Source: Coccinella septempunctata | Taxonomy: Eukaryota; Arthropoda; Insecta; Coleoptera; Coccinellidae | DNA length: 64,000 nt | Assembly (NCBI RefSeq): GCF_907165205.1 | Contig: NC_058196.1 | Location: 33,332,068 to 33,396,067, forward strand | Direction of reading: 5' to 3' | Shown: positions 40,550 to 53,557 of the stretch, piece by piece | How positions within the stretch are numbered: position 1 is the first letter of the stretch | How the letters are laid out: each line of letters begins with the position of its first letter | The notes under the pieces: generated by a model | Told to the model about the DNA's origin: nothing | The model's input: only the letters and a program-made list of their open reading frames with translations | The model's database searches: none | Position numbers and translations under genes: made by a program

Positions 40550-40720
40550 CTTCTCTTCGTTGTGTCAGGTCATAGACATAGGGAGTCTATAAGTCTATGT
40601 TCTGCTCATAGCTCATGCTCTATGTCTATGATCATAGACATAGAGTTTCTAAATATGTCTATGGGCAGAACATAGACATATAGACTCTCTATGTCTATGA
40701 CCTGACACAACGAAGAGAAG
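40550..40720. repeat. 171-bp foldback (MITE-like) element rich in CATAGACATAG
   Basis: Arms of about 60 bp (40550-40610 and 40661-40720) are inverted copies starting CTTCTCTTCGTTGTGTCAGG, with few mismatches. The middle contains a second palindrome, TCTATGATCATAGA. It could be a small inverted-repeat transposon or a hairpin RNA source. No target duplication is obvious. Further CATAGA copies lie on either side (40320-40760). Confidence 0.8.
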
Positions 40721-43700
40721 GACCATAGAGAGTCTCTATGTCTATGGGCCTAGGTCTATGGAGCAGAATAGGGAAAAATTAAGTTTATAGTTACTTTTTA
40801 TATCAGAAATTCACTAGAAGGATGCTCCCTATACGAAGAATTTCATCTTGATGTGATATAACAAAAAGTCGAATGTAGGAACAAATCATAATCATTGCGA
40901 GAAATACGTTTTTACAGATGATTTAAAAAGTACGAATGTAATAGCTTCATTAGGTATGCTTTGAGTACATGCTATAATCAAATACTCTAAGTACGTTGAC
41001 GCTGAGAGGAGCCGAATTTCCACTATCTATTTTCCAATTTACCGGTTTATTTACACGTAAGTGGACTTTGTACATAAATTGTCGCCTACACTCAACAGGT
41101 GTGGATTTCTGACAAAGGTGATACTGATATGAAAATTAAAGAATATCATTGCGAATATTCTTAATTTTTGTTTTAATCTCTCCTCCCACAACATTTTTTT
41201 AGGCTAATAATTTATCGTGATCAGATTATACGCGGGATAAAAGACAAACTACGTTGTTATTGATTTTCCAAATGATAAAGTTTTACAAAAATAATAAAGT
41301 TCACTCAGTACATGCATATGTTTTTCGTGAGATGGAATCGTTCGTTAAGATTAAAGTTCGGTATAGAGTTATTTCTGATGTTTACCCCGGCATGATTAAG
41401 TACAAAAAGTTTGTCTATGATAAAAACTGAGCGGAGTCATCTCGAACATCGTTATAATCATTGATGGATTTTGAGCTCTACCTTTGAGCACAGAAAATTA
41501 TTTCAAAGCTTACTTGACAAGTTTTATTTTCATACTCATATTTTAGGTGGATTTCCAAAACCTGATATAAACAATGCGATTTACAAAGAAATGGATTATT
41601 AATCCAACGAATTTGAATCAACAATACCAACATGAGAATTTTATGCTACTTTTGTTCGTGTTTCTACATGGATTTTAACAGCATTTAATTGACCTCGTGC
41701 AAGTAATCATAGAAGATTGGAACATTTTTTCAAAATTATTCAATTTCACCAATAATTGGACAATTTTCGATCTAGTTGAGGACTATTTTCATCAATAATA
41801 TGATTAAAAACAAATCAAATTATGGATAATTGGTTCGTGAATTTGAAACTGCCGAAAATGTTGTTTTTTGTCCTTCGTCTGATATTCCATATTTCTTCAA
41901 TGGAAATCATTAAAGTTTGTACTAAAATAAATTTTTCCGAATTTTCTCTTTTACAGAGATTTCTTTCGAAGAATTACTATGGTCTTTGAATGGAATATTC
42001 CGAAAAGCTCAATGTTGCAAGCGATTGTTTTTGATCTGTCTGCAGCTCGAACGTTAATTATATCTCTGCAATTTTTAATACTTTATCTCATTGGAATATC
42101 AAAAATGCTACAGTCCGTCTCCTCTTTTTACCGAGTCAATCTGCCAATTATGCGTTTAGAGATATCCTCATCAGATGGTTTTGGACTTCAAACCCAGCAA
42201 ACGAGATCCTCTATCGTGGCAAAAACGTGATGGTGTTTACACTTGGGATAGTAGCAATGATTCATCGTATCCGCACGATGTGAATGTTAGCCGTCTGGAT
42301 CAAATTGATCATGAGGGGCGACAATCAAAATAATCATTCATGTTTTCTCGACATACCTACCTACCACATGACATATCTTCTATTATGTTTTTATAATTTA
42401 CAACGGAAAATATACATTGTTTCGTCTTTTTCATCAGTTCAAAATGTACACTGATAATATTATGTATGATATTCAAATTTCTACACGATACATAATGTAT
42501 AAGGCATATTGTGGTCTATTGTTGAAATCTCCATCTCAATAGTCTTTCATAATCAATTTCGATTCAAACACTGCTACTCCATGAAAATTCATAATTGAAC
42601 TAATATAGACATGTTTTTTATAACAACGAATTTCACCTTCACCTATCCGAAAATTCTATTGTTATGGCTTGTAATACGCTTAACATTTTTGTAGTGAAAA
42701 AATTACGTAACAAGACAACAAAACATAATGAATAAAATGACAAGAACTATACTTTACGATTCTGTGGTTGACATGTTACAAGCTAAGCACTACGTTCATG
42801 GAGCTTGGAACATAGATATGGAGGTATAAAACCATTGAGAATGGATGAAGAGTTGTGGCCACAGAATTCAATTGAAATCTATGATTCAGACAGTTCTGTG
42901 ACATTAAATGAGGAGGCACATAGAAAGTTAAAGTTTTTCGATATTTATTTATTTAAACTGGTTGAATAGAAAACTTGATTCGTATCAGTTATTATAAGTA
43001 ATTCACAATCTTTTATTTCGTGCATACAAATGAGTTTCATTCAAATCCACGTTCTTCCGAAGATTATAATAATTCTAATACAGTCTCCTTATCCGTCGCA
43101 CGAACATCAAATTTTCTATATTTGTCTACTATCGTTTTAAAAATTATTATTCATAAATTTTTTCACAATTCGGGTTTATCGCGAGTAATAACCTTTCCAA
43201 ATATTTGATATTATTGTTCGTTCTTGATTCGACTAAAAGCGGGCACCTTGTCCTAACACGTTGATATCATTAGATCACTACGTAGGTCTTGCGTTAACGC
43301 GTAGAAATTTGTTGACTTTTATTTCTACACCTCACTATCGATGTTAGATACTAATTTTCAATAATATTTTTCTCGAAATCGATTAAGCATGGTATCTAAA
43401 TTAACGTGTAGAGTGACCTTGACCTTGGTCTGAGGAAAAACTATAAATTTATGCTTTGGTTCCGAGTAGAATATTCACTTTTTTCCGTTTCCTGTCTCGA
43501 ATTCATTGTGGGAAAATGATAAATTATGATTTTTTCCAAGATTGCACGTCACTTGCCACATCAAAGTTATCACTTTTCCTCATTTTTCTGGTAGCATGGG
43601 GATGTAATACTCTTCATCTTTTAATCTTTTTAATTGTCCAATATACTCGCCACATATTCATGTGCAGCAAGTAGGTATTGGCAAAGATATCGGATTCAAA

Positions 43701-43793
43701 TAACAAAATTGTAATGTTTTATTGTCTTTTGTTCTTAAGTATAGCTTTTACAAAAACAAATCAGTGCAAAACCATTTGCATTTTATTCTCCTT

Positions 43794-45228
43794 TTATTTG
43801 ACGTCTTGGCCCCATTCAAAATGTGATCCGTCTCCAAATTTCTCGATTGTTTTTTTGACCAGTTCCTTCGATGGTTGTTTAAGATCGTAGGCCCATCCGA
43901 GTTTGGCGAAAACATCTATCCAAAACGTGGTCATGTTGAAGTGATAGCTGAATTCGGAGGCTTTGTAGTCCCAAGGAAAGGTATGGTGATAATTGTGCCA
44001 TCCTTCACCCATGGAAAGGAATGATACGACCTTAGTCTCAGCCGGATGTATATCCCTGTAAATATATAACTGTCCAAATTCGAGAAAAACTGCTGGGTCC
44101 GATCCTGGATTGTGGAACACGGAACAAGTCTCGTGTATAAAGACATAAACTGTGATTTCATTTTATCCACTTCTATGGTTCAAGTAGTTCAAATTATAAA
44201 TAGGTTATTTATACAACAGCCGTCAAACCATAGAACTAGCGCCACCGATAGTTTACTTTCTATGCTCGGCGACTGACTTCTCGATCATTTTCATTCGATT
44301 TACAATAATAAATGGAAATTCTTACAGAATACCTACTTGTTGTACGGTTTGGTACCCCACATATGTGCTACGCTGTTCACAGACCAAGTGCAATGAAGAA
44401 GAGTGACCCATTTTCCGAAAGAACTATCGAAGCTTGTCTGCAGATCCCACCCCCAGAAATACATGGGGATGATAGTGGGAAGGACGAAGCAAAGAAATAT
44501 TCTCAATGGCCAAAAGTATCTGAAAAATGAATGAGGTTCAATTTTGGATTGATAATTTCTGATTTCGGGATATTTTTCGACTCACTTCTGATGAAAACGA
44601 ACCACCGGATCCGCTAGAACATCGCTGCAGTCGACCGTTTTACCTTTTATTATAACATCGGGATGTTTTTTCATCATCAACCATCCGCAATGAGCGAAAA
44701 AGAATCCTCTCCTCGAGTTGTGAGGATCGGCATCGGTTTCGCTGTATTTGTGGTGTACCCTGTGGTCTCTTACCCAGTCGAACAGTGTATTCTGGAAAAA
44801 AATATTGAATTTGAGAAAAAAAAGAGGATGAATGATATTACTTGTCCTGCGCTGGTGTAAGCCAACATGAGTAAAACTCTCAGAGGAAACGTCGCTTTGT
44901 AGCATTTATGTGTGAAGTATCTGTGCGCACCTCCAGTTACACCAAAACCACCTATACTGCCAAAAAATATCGCTGAAATATGAATAATTAAGATGAAATT
45001 TTAATTTCGACTTTTCCATTATGAAAAATATCACTTACCCCAACATACCATAGGAAAATGTTCTGGTCTGATAGAAAAATACACCTTGAAAGCGTACAAA
45101 TGTACGAAAAACAGAAAGAACACATTGAACCACTTTATCTCGTGATTTACGTATCCCCAAAGTGTTCTGTAATTAGGTTCATGTGCAATTTTCGTTCTCG
45201 TATCGCTGTAAAATATTTCAGGCATCAT
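43794..45228 (-). CDS. Acyl-CoA desaturase C (intact)
   Basis: Exons 45228-45039, 44972-44842, 44791-44586, 44519-44337, 44055-43794; 972 nt, 323 aa from MMPEIFYSDTRTK. Histidine box 1 is HRYFTH (spacing kept, middle residues unusual), box 2 HRVHHK with YSETDADPHN, then NSVAH and HNYHH in GEGWHNYHHTFPWDY, so all iron ligands are present. It is likely an ER acyl-CoA desaturase of the same family as gene B, but clearly diverged. The HRYFTH box sets it apart from the common HRLWAH type. Just upstream, in another frame, is a short open frame (MPDQVVPID) that may be a uORF or the old N-terminus cut off by a small indel; the start used here is the first in-frame Met. Confidence 0.94.
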
Positions 45229-46497
45229 TTCTGCTTCTGCATCCCCGTACGTAGCTAATAGAATATTAATCTATTGGTACAACTTGATCGGGCATTTTTG
45301 CGATTTCCTGAAATAAAAAGTATAAAAACTGATCCCTGCTGAATTTCTATGTAGAGAATTTATTTGCTTGCATCCACGCAGCAAATCATATTGATTGATT
45401 GACGATTAAAATTTACAAATATTCCGTACATTTATAGGGATGAATATGCAAAGCTCACCTTCACTGTCAATATTTTCGAATCGATATTATTCTGCTAGCA
45501 TCACTGATTTCAAAACAAATAATTCCGCTACAAGATCGACGCAAAGAAGTATCGAACGCGTGACAATTTTCATTGTGCCTTCGTCAATATAGTTTACAAT
45601 TGTTGAAGTTTAGCTAACTTGACCGAATTTTGCAAGTGTGTCCACTCAGCAAATATGTTATTATTTCGTTCGATTATAGACTGCACTTACCTAAAACTGC
45701 CTATTATAAAATCTTATCGATGCCGTTGTTTGTCATTTAGGTAATTTTATTTTACTATAATTTTCCCAAAATTTTGATGGTTTTCCGAACAAAATAGTGG
45801 AGAAGGGGCACTGACCAATCAACTTAACGTAAAAATCGATATAAAGAAATTTCCAGTAAAACCTTTTTTATTGGCTAACCGTATTGAATCTATAATCTCA
45901 ATCTTTTTTCGCCTTTCCATGTGTAGAAGTTTTATATCGATTTCTAAATGGGGATGGGGTAACTAATTCAATTAGACTTATGGTAGAAACTTGTTCGAAT
46001 TGAGTATGTTTACACATATTTTCATTGATTGAAAAAATAAACATGGATTGTTCAGATGAAACAATTTCCTTTTATTGTTATACCCAAATTACAGTAATCT
46101 GTCTTTTGAATTATTCGAATGAATAAAACTTTATTCATTGCCAACAATATTTTCACAACTTTCATCCCAAATTGGATTGGATTCTGCAGATTTGTTCATT
46201 TTTTTGTTGCGCAGTGTATTTGAGAAGGATTCGTGCGATATGCCCCCTGCACGCACGCAACCCAAAATACACCAAAATATTTCTATGACTGCAGCGACCC
46301 GAAATGAAGTCGTAGATGAGTGTTTACATTCACAAATCGTTTCTGTTTCTGTAGAAACGAAGGTGGACAGACTATGTGCACCAAAATAGAATCGTTCAAA
46401 GAACGATTCTAAAATTATTTCCGCATTTTCAAGCCTTTGACACAGCTTCTGAAGAGACCTATTTCGTTATTTCAGGACATAACCTCAAATCATAACG
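45229..46497. other. Divergent intergenic region, desaturase C to ceramide-synthase-like gene
   Basis: AT-rich. On the minus strand an acceptor (TTTTTATTTCAG at about 45310) suggests that the 5' UTR of desaturase C begins in an upstream exon. No other gene is supported. Confidence 0.7.
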
Positions 46498-49013
46498 ATG
46501 TTCGATTTCAGTGATATTTTAAATACGGAATTCACATATATTCCACAAGTTTTATCTAAATACTTCGGAAAATATTACAGCAACGCTTTATGTAATGGAT
46601 GTACATGGTTGTTTTTTATATGGTATATACTGCACATAGGACTCGACTATGCTCTGAACGTGAGTTGAGTTGAATTAATTTGATAAATGCTTCAGATTGG
46701 CTGTGCAACACGCAATTTTTTAATTTTTCAGTTTCTACTCTATTAATTCAATACTTTGTCAATAAAATCGAAAATTTTTGGAAAAGTGACAGTCATACAG
46801 TAGGCATAGATTAACTCTCTGTTCAGTTAGTCTATGGTTGTTATTGTTGTTTGTCAGACACTCTCTGCTATTTGCTGATCCATCAGACAAGAGACATCAA
46901 CAGATTGTCTCTGATCGGACCAAAGAGTTAATCTTTGATAGAACCATAGATTATATGGATAGAACTTTTCACCAAACCAGAGACAAACTCGATTAAGATC
47001 ACAGCAAAGATATAATGTGTAATATCTTTGGATCACAGATACCAGACTTTTTGTTCTCGATGCTCGGAGGAAGTACTGTTTTGGCGGGAAATATGAAAAC
47101 ATGACAGCTTAGAAATTCGTATAGTTATGCAGAGTATCCCCATAGTAGTAGTGCTGTTGCAATCAGATATTTATTTATAAATACATCTTATGTTTCTTCA
47201 GGAAATTCTCCGTAAAATGAAGTATAAAGAATACAACAGAATAAGACTGAAAAATTCACTTTGGTATCTTGGTTTCTACTGCACACTGTTTATCCATACA
47301 GGCGATAGTTTCTTTAGGAGCCGAATGGATGTTTTCGGTTTTAGAAAAACGAATATAACAACATACGACGACATCAACTCCGATCTAGTCATGGGCTTCA
47401 TGGTTCTCTTTAGTTTTTTTCTTCATAGCGCTTTCTGGGAAGTGATGGAATATGATTCTAAAACGCTTTTTTTATCATACATCTTGCTATGTTGTGTGTT
47501 ATTGATATCCTTCATTCTCAGGTATGTACGACAGTTCTCCACACTCACAGTTTCCAGAAAATATTTATTTTTTATTGTTTCAGGACACTTGAGGTAGCTT
47601 TTACACTGACTGCCTTCATCAGTATCGCTCAAGTGTCTGTTCAATCTGCTAAGCTTCTATATGTGGTTACCAAACAGGATAATTCTTACTTGAGAATCAT
47701 AATTGCGGTGTTTTTCGGAATGGGAGTTTGTTCATTGTGAGTATAAAAAGGTATCCAGAAGCAAAAGAATTTCAAATGCATGGAATCTTACACAAAGACT
47801 GGAATATTTCTATGTTCAAAACATAGAGTCTCTAGTTCAAAAGTTGACACATTGCAATCATAGAGGATAGCTTACGGAAATAAAAATATTTGAAATGGAA
47901 TACTTTTGTGTCGCATTCTCTTAGAATAAAAAATATAGAATATTAAAACGATATATGTATGCTATTATGAATGTGAGAATATCACAAGAATCTTTCCAGC
48001 TGTTTGAGCTACTTGGTCGGAGTTCCACTTATATTCCTGATTCCGTTCTTTCGGAAGATAATCACGGCCCACCTGCCTTCAGGATTCATTCCTTTGACTT
48101 TAGCGATTGGCGGATGGTACCTCAGCGAAATAGGGAATTCGGTAAGTCGATATAAACTATTTTTTGAGCACAATAACCCACAGCTACTATCAGAGGTGAT
48201 AGGAGAGCATAATGTGCAATTTTTGGTATGAGTTTTGTACTAGGAGGGATTTCCTTTCCAAAAGTATTGTTTATTAATGAAACTTTGTCTTAGCCTCTCT
48301 TCAAACTGCTTGGCCATTGGTTGTTTCACACCGAAAAGACAAACGAATGTTGTGGCAACATAGTGGAATGTTCCCTTTTTCCACCGAGAAATGATGTAGC
48401 TTACAATTTGCTTCAGTTGAGGAAAGAAATCAAAGAGAGGGAAGAAAGGTACATACAACTTAAATGTTTTTATCTAGTGTAGTTTCATTGATGATGACAT
48501 TTAGTCATTTTACAGGAAACTCTCTTTAAGAAGATCCTCTAAAAAGGGAGTGTTGGTGCAAACAATCAAATGTATGTTAGAAATCTGCATTTTACAATAA
48601 ATCCAGCCAATTCCATTGTATTAATTGTATATTTTATAGGTATGGTAAGTTTGAAGCGAAAAATTCACGCGAAAAGAGCCGCGGCACTACAAGATGGAAT
48701 AGATACAAACGGAATGGAAAACGGTGAAGAAATCAACGAGAGCCAAAAATTGTTGAACACGGACGACGTAGAAAATAACATCAAAATCGAGAAGAATATT
48801 ATGAACTCTTTCAGAATGGCGATGGAAAAAATTAAGCAAGAAAACGACGGTATTAAAAGAGACGACGCAAGTTTTGAGCTGGAGAAAGATTCATATGAAA
48901 TAGGGGGAACTGAAGGAATAATTCCCAATAAAATGAACGATGGTGACGATTTCGGTGAACTTGTAACAGAAGAGGGGAGTAATCTACTGTTACAAGCTGA
49001 AAATTCTTTTTAA
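46498..49013 (+). CDS. Divergent Lag1/TLC-fold protein lacking ceramide synthase catalytic residues
   Basis: Exons 46498-46659, 47202-47521, 47584-47736, 48000-48141, 48294-48448, 48516-48571, 48640-49013; 1,362 nt, 453 aa, clean splice sites. Several hydrophobic segments precede a Lys/Glu-rich acidic tail. The core aligns without gaps to the ceramide synthase Lag1 motif: the segment before it (FFLHSAFWEVMEYDSKTLFL) matches the FYWSL...KDF...MF stretch, and QSAKLLY matches the ESAKMFNY end. The family HH pair reads SY, and the later HD..D reads IS..Q. RLKNSLWYLGFY fits the family KF.ES.WR.-FY stretch. So it looks like an ER ceramide synthase relative without activity. The assignment is by eye and moderate; an unrelated multi-spanning protein is the alternative. 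AATAAA follows at about 49098. Confidence 0.65.
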
Positions 49014-49230
49014 AAAAAGGTAATAATTTAAAAGCTATCATATGAGATGTAATCAAATTATGTATACATTTATAAAAAATGTATTTGCTTAACAGCTTAA
49101 TAAAATGAAGCTTGTATTTTTTATCATCAAGAATTCAAGTAGTTTTGAACTTCTTGAAATTAAGGGATAATAAAAAAAGCAAAATGGACTTATCAATTTA
49201 TTGAAATATTATTTAACAAGCCAATACACC

Positions 49231-49791
<561 letters not shown>

Positions 49792-50091
49792 CTAACCTAT
49801 AATCGATAAAAAAATTAATCAAGGGTCACCAGATTCAGAAAAAAGCAATTAAATTTCGAAATAGTGTTGCAACTAAGAGATAAACAACAATATAACAGAA
49901 TAAGGTTGTTGGTATCTCTCAGTAGACATTTATTTAGCACAAGATCGACACCTAACCTAGCAGGTTACACTTGGTTAAGCTCTAATTTGTGCAACTGGAA
50001 CAGAAAAGACAGAAAATATACAATAAAAGGGCAGTAAATAAAAAAAATCAAATACTGTGGAATTTTTTTATTACAAATATTACAATACAGA

Positions 50092-50871
50092 TTAAACTAA
50101 CAGAACAGCATTAATGCAACCATCATTCTCAGGATTGTTGGTGACCTGAGCATATTTACCCCAAACCACTTTACCAGTCTGAGTCACTAGACCTAACTCG
50201 GAAATGTTGACTTCGATAACTGTACCCTTGGTAATGACCCCAAGGCTTGTGAACATTGCCGAACTTGGATTTTTCTTCACGCCAATGATGGGAAGGCAGA
50301 AAGTGGCTTTCAATTCCGGATGGGTTACATGGGCCTTTTTGAAACGTAGGGCCATCGGTCTTATGAACCTCTCGAACTTAGGTGGCTTTCTTGTGAAATT
50401 TTCTCCAACAAACGTTACTTTTGTTACCATCCTTTTCCATGCTTTCCTCTTAGATTTACCAGTTTTGACCACTTTGAATACTTCAGCGTCTCCTTGAGCT
50501 CTGACTTTAGGTATCGGTACATCCCATTTTCCTGCCTTCTCTTTACGTTTCTGTTTTATCATGTTTGATAAAACTTTGGCTCTAGATTGAACATCCCTAT
50601 CGAGAAGATATACAGGTAATGCACCTTCAGCCACCTTGTCTGTTGTCTTCTTGATCTTTTTCTCTTCATGAGCTTGGATCTTCTTTTTCATCTGTATCTT
50701 CTCATTTCTGCGTTCTTTGTTGTACAATTTTGCTTTGATACCTCTCAGACTTCGTGCTATCTTGGCCCTCTTGTGGGGCTCACGTGCCTCCCTTTTTCTT
50801 TTGCGTTCTTCATAATCCAAACGACGACCGTGGAGTTTGCGATGACGCTCAATGTAATCGTTCTGTGGCAT
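50092..50871 (-). CDS. NSA2: NSA2 ribosome biogenesis factor
   Basis: One uninterrupted coding exon, 259 aa, the family's normal size. The N-terminus is highly basic (MPQNDYIERHRKLHGRRLDY...), followed by Lys-rich helices and a C-terminal eS8-like beta barrel (GVITKGTVIEVNISELGL...GKVVWGKYAQVTNNPENDGCINAVLLV). It acts in the nucleolus in pre-60S maturation and 27S rRNA processing. A 5' UTR intron is well supported: donor after position 50998 (GTAAGT) and acceptor before 50880, with the ATG 9 bp further in. It is in tandem with RpS27A. Confidence 0.97.
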   Translation of the reverse strand: MPQNDYIERHRKLHGRRLDYEERKRKREAREPHKRAKIARSLRGIKAKLYNKERRNEKIQMKKKIQAHEEKKIKKTTDKVAEGALPVYLLDRDVQSRAKVLSNMIKQKRKEKAGKWDVPIPKVRAQGDAEVFKVVKTGKSKRKAWKRMVTKVTFVGENFTRKPPKFERFIRPMALRFKKAHVTHPELKATFCLPIIGVKKNPSSAMFTSLGVITKGTVIEVNISELGLVTQTGKVVWGKYAQVTNNPENDGCINAVLLV

Positions 50872-51089
50872 CTTGGATTACTGAAAATCAAATCAAGATT
50901 TCAATATATTACCCTAGGATGCAAAGCCATATTCAAGGAACTTATCTATGAATATGACTATTGCAACCAATAATACCATATTCAATGAGGTACTTACCTT
51001 TTGGTGAAAACACAGACTAAATAGTCATATTCACAGATATATCCCAACACAATATAAACGTGTCCTAACCTAGCTTTATTCGAAACTAT

Positions 51090-51490
51090 TCACCCCATGA
51101 AAGCAATACGGCCTGGCGTAAATATTTCTCTACTAGAGATAATACATGATTTCTTAGAAATTGTAGCAAAAACTAAGCCGACGCAAATTGGAAATGGTTA
51201 CCCATTCTTGCAAGATTTGAGAGAAGCATGTGGCCGAACATGTGCTAGGGTGTTGTAGACTAAATTGGATATTTTGAGGCAAAAATATACTCAATATGAT
51301 TATTCTAATGCGTAAATAAATATTAAATTATCTTAATGCTCAAATAAAACGAAGATTTACATAAAAAGAAATACTTACTTTCACACAAGCATACTAAACA
51401 CGAGTCAACTATGGCTACCTTTTGACAGAAAGGATGTGCTGCCGGAATGTCCAAATAAAATTTATTTGCGACCATAGAAACCTTACGCAT
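51090..51490 (-). CDS. Candidate small three-exon gene, function unknown
   Basis: Frame MRKVSMVANKFYLDIPAAHP... in 51490-51379 ends at a good GTAAGT donor. An acceptor (CAATTTAG) opens 51259-51202, and a 67-69-bp intron leads to 51132-51090; together 213 nt, 70 aa, phases consistent and ending at TGA. I do not recognise the protein. A longer frame reads in from upstream without a Met, and an overlapping ATG at 51537 gives only a 39-codon frame. It lies between NSA2 and alpha-spectrin, with the opposite orientation to the latter. It could be a real small protein, a non-coding transcript from the spectrin promoter, or chance. Confidence 0.3.
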
Positions 51491-51539
51491 TTCTTTTTTT
51501 TTAGGTGACAAACGCAACAGTGTTTGGGAAAGGCCATTT

Positions 51540-53557
51540 TTTTCTGAATACTGTCTGTTAATTACAATAATTATGTGTGGTCATTTTTTTTTAACTTATT
51601 TATTAAATATAATTCAAATTCCATATTTCAATTTGGAATAGGGAAAATTTTATTCTATGCCTTCATTGAACGTATCCTCAGCTGTCATTGCTGTCAACTG
51701 TCAAACAAAAATAATCATTTATTTATGACATAATTGGAACATGATGTCATCTTATTAAAAGAAATAATAGAAATACACTGGCATTTGAGCTGATAAGAAA
51801 CATAATTGGTCTAGTGTGAAACATTTCAAACTGGCGTAGGTAGTTTTTGAGTAAAACGAAGAAGTGAAAAACATTTTTATTGTGAGTGGAAAAACTACCC
51901 GGTGAGCAAATTGTTCCCATTTAAACGTCATTGCTTCATTTTATTCACACTAATCCACCACACCCATTGACTGAAGTGTTTCATTTATGTTTCCCGTTCC
52001 CCAGAGTAATATTTCACGAATCTTCTTCAAATACTTCTTTTTGTTTCACTCCTTGAATGAAAATGTCTTGGAAGGTCATATTTTTATTGATTTTTTTGAA
52101 AAGTTGTTTCGCTTTTGATATTTTGACAGATGTGATGAAAATTTTCTAACATCGAAATCTGGTTATATTGAAGATTTCAAATTCAATAATCGTTCTGACA
52201 AAATATCAGTCTTTCTTAAAATGTTCAAGAAAATGCCAACATTTTTCCTCAAACTATTTGGAATATTTCAAAATAGAATGAAATTGGCGAGTCCTACTAG
52301 AATAATTTCTCAGGTGATACACCTGAGGTGAATATTAGCTTCAAAAAATTCCAACTGCCACTAAGAATATGCTTTTGAAGAAGCCTTAATATTTCCAGCG
52401 TAATCATAAATACGTGAAATTTTGCATAGTGACTAGTATGGAACTGGCAACTACCTAGGCTCAGATAAGATAAAAAATATTTGTTTATGATAAATTAATC
52501 AAGAGCTCAATAAGTCGCTCTATTCATGAGTTACAATTTCCAGGTCTTCATGACCTCTCTTCAAATATTTATGAGTAATTTACACATTAATGTGTTATTT
52601 ACTCTCATTACCCAGATGAAGTCATAGTTGTTTGACTATTTAAGGTCTTCAAATCTTGTTACAATGCTCAATTGGATATCTTGAAGTTGGATACATTCCA
52701 GCATGCAGTTTATTGATTAAATTTCGTCCTTATTATGCGGATGCCAAAAAAATTTAACTGTATTTGCCCATGTTTACCTTGAAAACTCTTTAATGGAGTA
52801 GGTTGTTTTTGTACATTTCATATTTGATAGCTAAATTCAGTCATTGTAGTAGAATTCAAGATAAAAATTTTTGACAATGGTATTTTTCTTTTTCAAGAAT
52901 TTGAAGCAGGATTCACCTTTGTGTGGAATTTTTATATAATATGTAAAATATTGTTGAATAAAATTTTAACGGACGATATTCTCAAAACTGTGCTCCGACC
53001 ATACTATTTTGTGGTTATCTTTTTGATTTCTGTATCTGTTGAAAGTTTGCCATTTTGTGTGCATCTGCGAGGATTTTTTCCTTGAAAAGCTCATTTATAT
53101 GTAAAATTACGTTACGTTATTGATACCTCAACACATTTTCATGCGATAATGCCTCTGCAAGCTGATAAAAACTCCTTCATTGTTCTGATCGTACGCTAGT
53201 GTTATTGCACCTTTATGTTCTGACCATAGACTAGACATACTGATAATTTTAATTTTTGTGGTTTTTATCCGTTTTGCGCCATAGACATAGAGTCCATATA
53301 TCTATGTTCTGCGCAGGGATAACTTTGACAGGATATTTTAAAAATTGTAAATTCGGAAAGGAAACTGAGCGTAGACTGGAAAATGGGAAATGAAACGAAA
53401 TGTTTGATATTTCTAGTAAATCTCTAAGATGAACATTGTACTATGGGAAACCTCTCAATTTCCTCTATAGACTGAAGCCGAAAACTAAAATCTGCTGAAT
53501 TTGAAAATAAGTCCTTAAAAAGAGATTATTTGATCATGTTTTCAATCAAGGTAAAAC
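51540..53557. other. Alpha-spectrin upstream region with probable non-coding first exon
   Basis: No coding frame. A donor-like site after ACTACCCG (GTGAGC at 51901) and the acceptor TTTTCAATCAAG just before the spectrin ATG suggest a 5' UTR intron of about 1.6 kb (about 51901-53550), with the promoter near 51.6-51.85 kb. The rest is AT-rich intron. Confidence 0.5.

Larger units (their letters stand above)
36942..43793. other. 6.9-kb intergenic region between desaturases B and C
   Basis: No gene is supported. Open frames at 39585-39869 and 39924-40127 (plus) have no recognisable domain and no splice support. The part at about 39900-40250 is the least AT-rich and could hold the promoter or first non-coding exon of desaturase B. 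The region also has a perfect palindrome (37194-37225) and a foldback element (40550-40720). Confidence 0.7.

Noticed and set aside
44312..44530. Plus-strand 72-aa frame containing MEILTEYLLVVRFGTPHMCY
   Set aside because: Exactly antisense to exon 4 of desaturase C.
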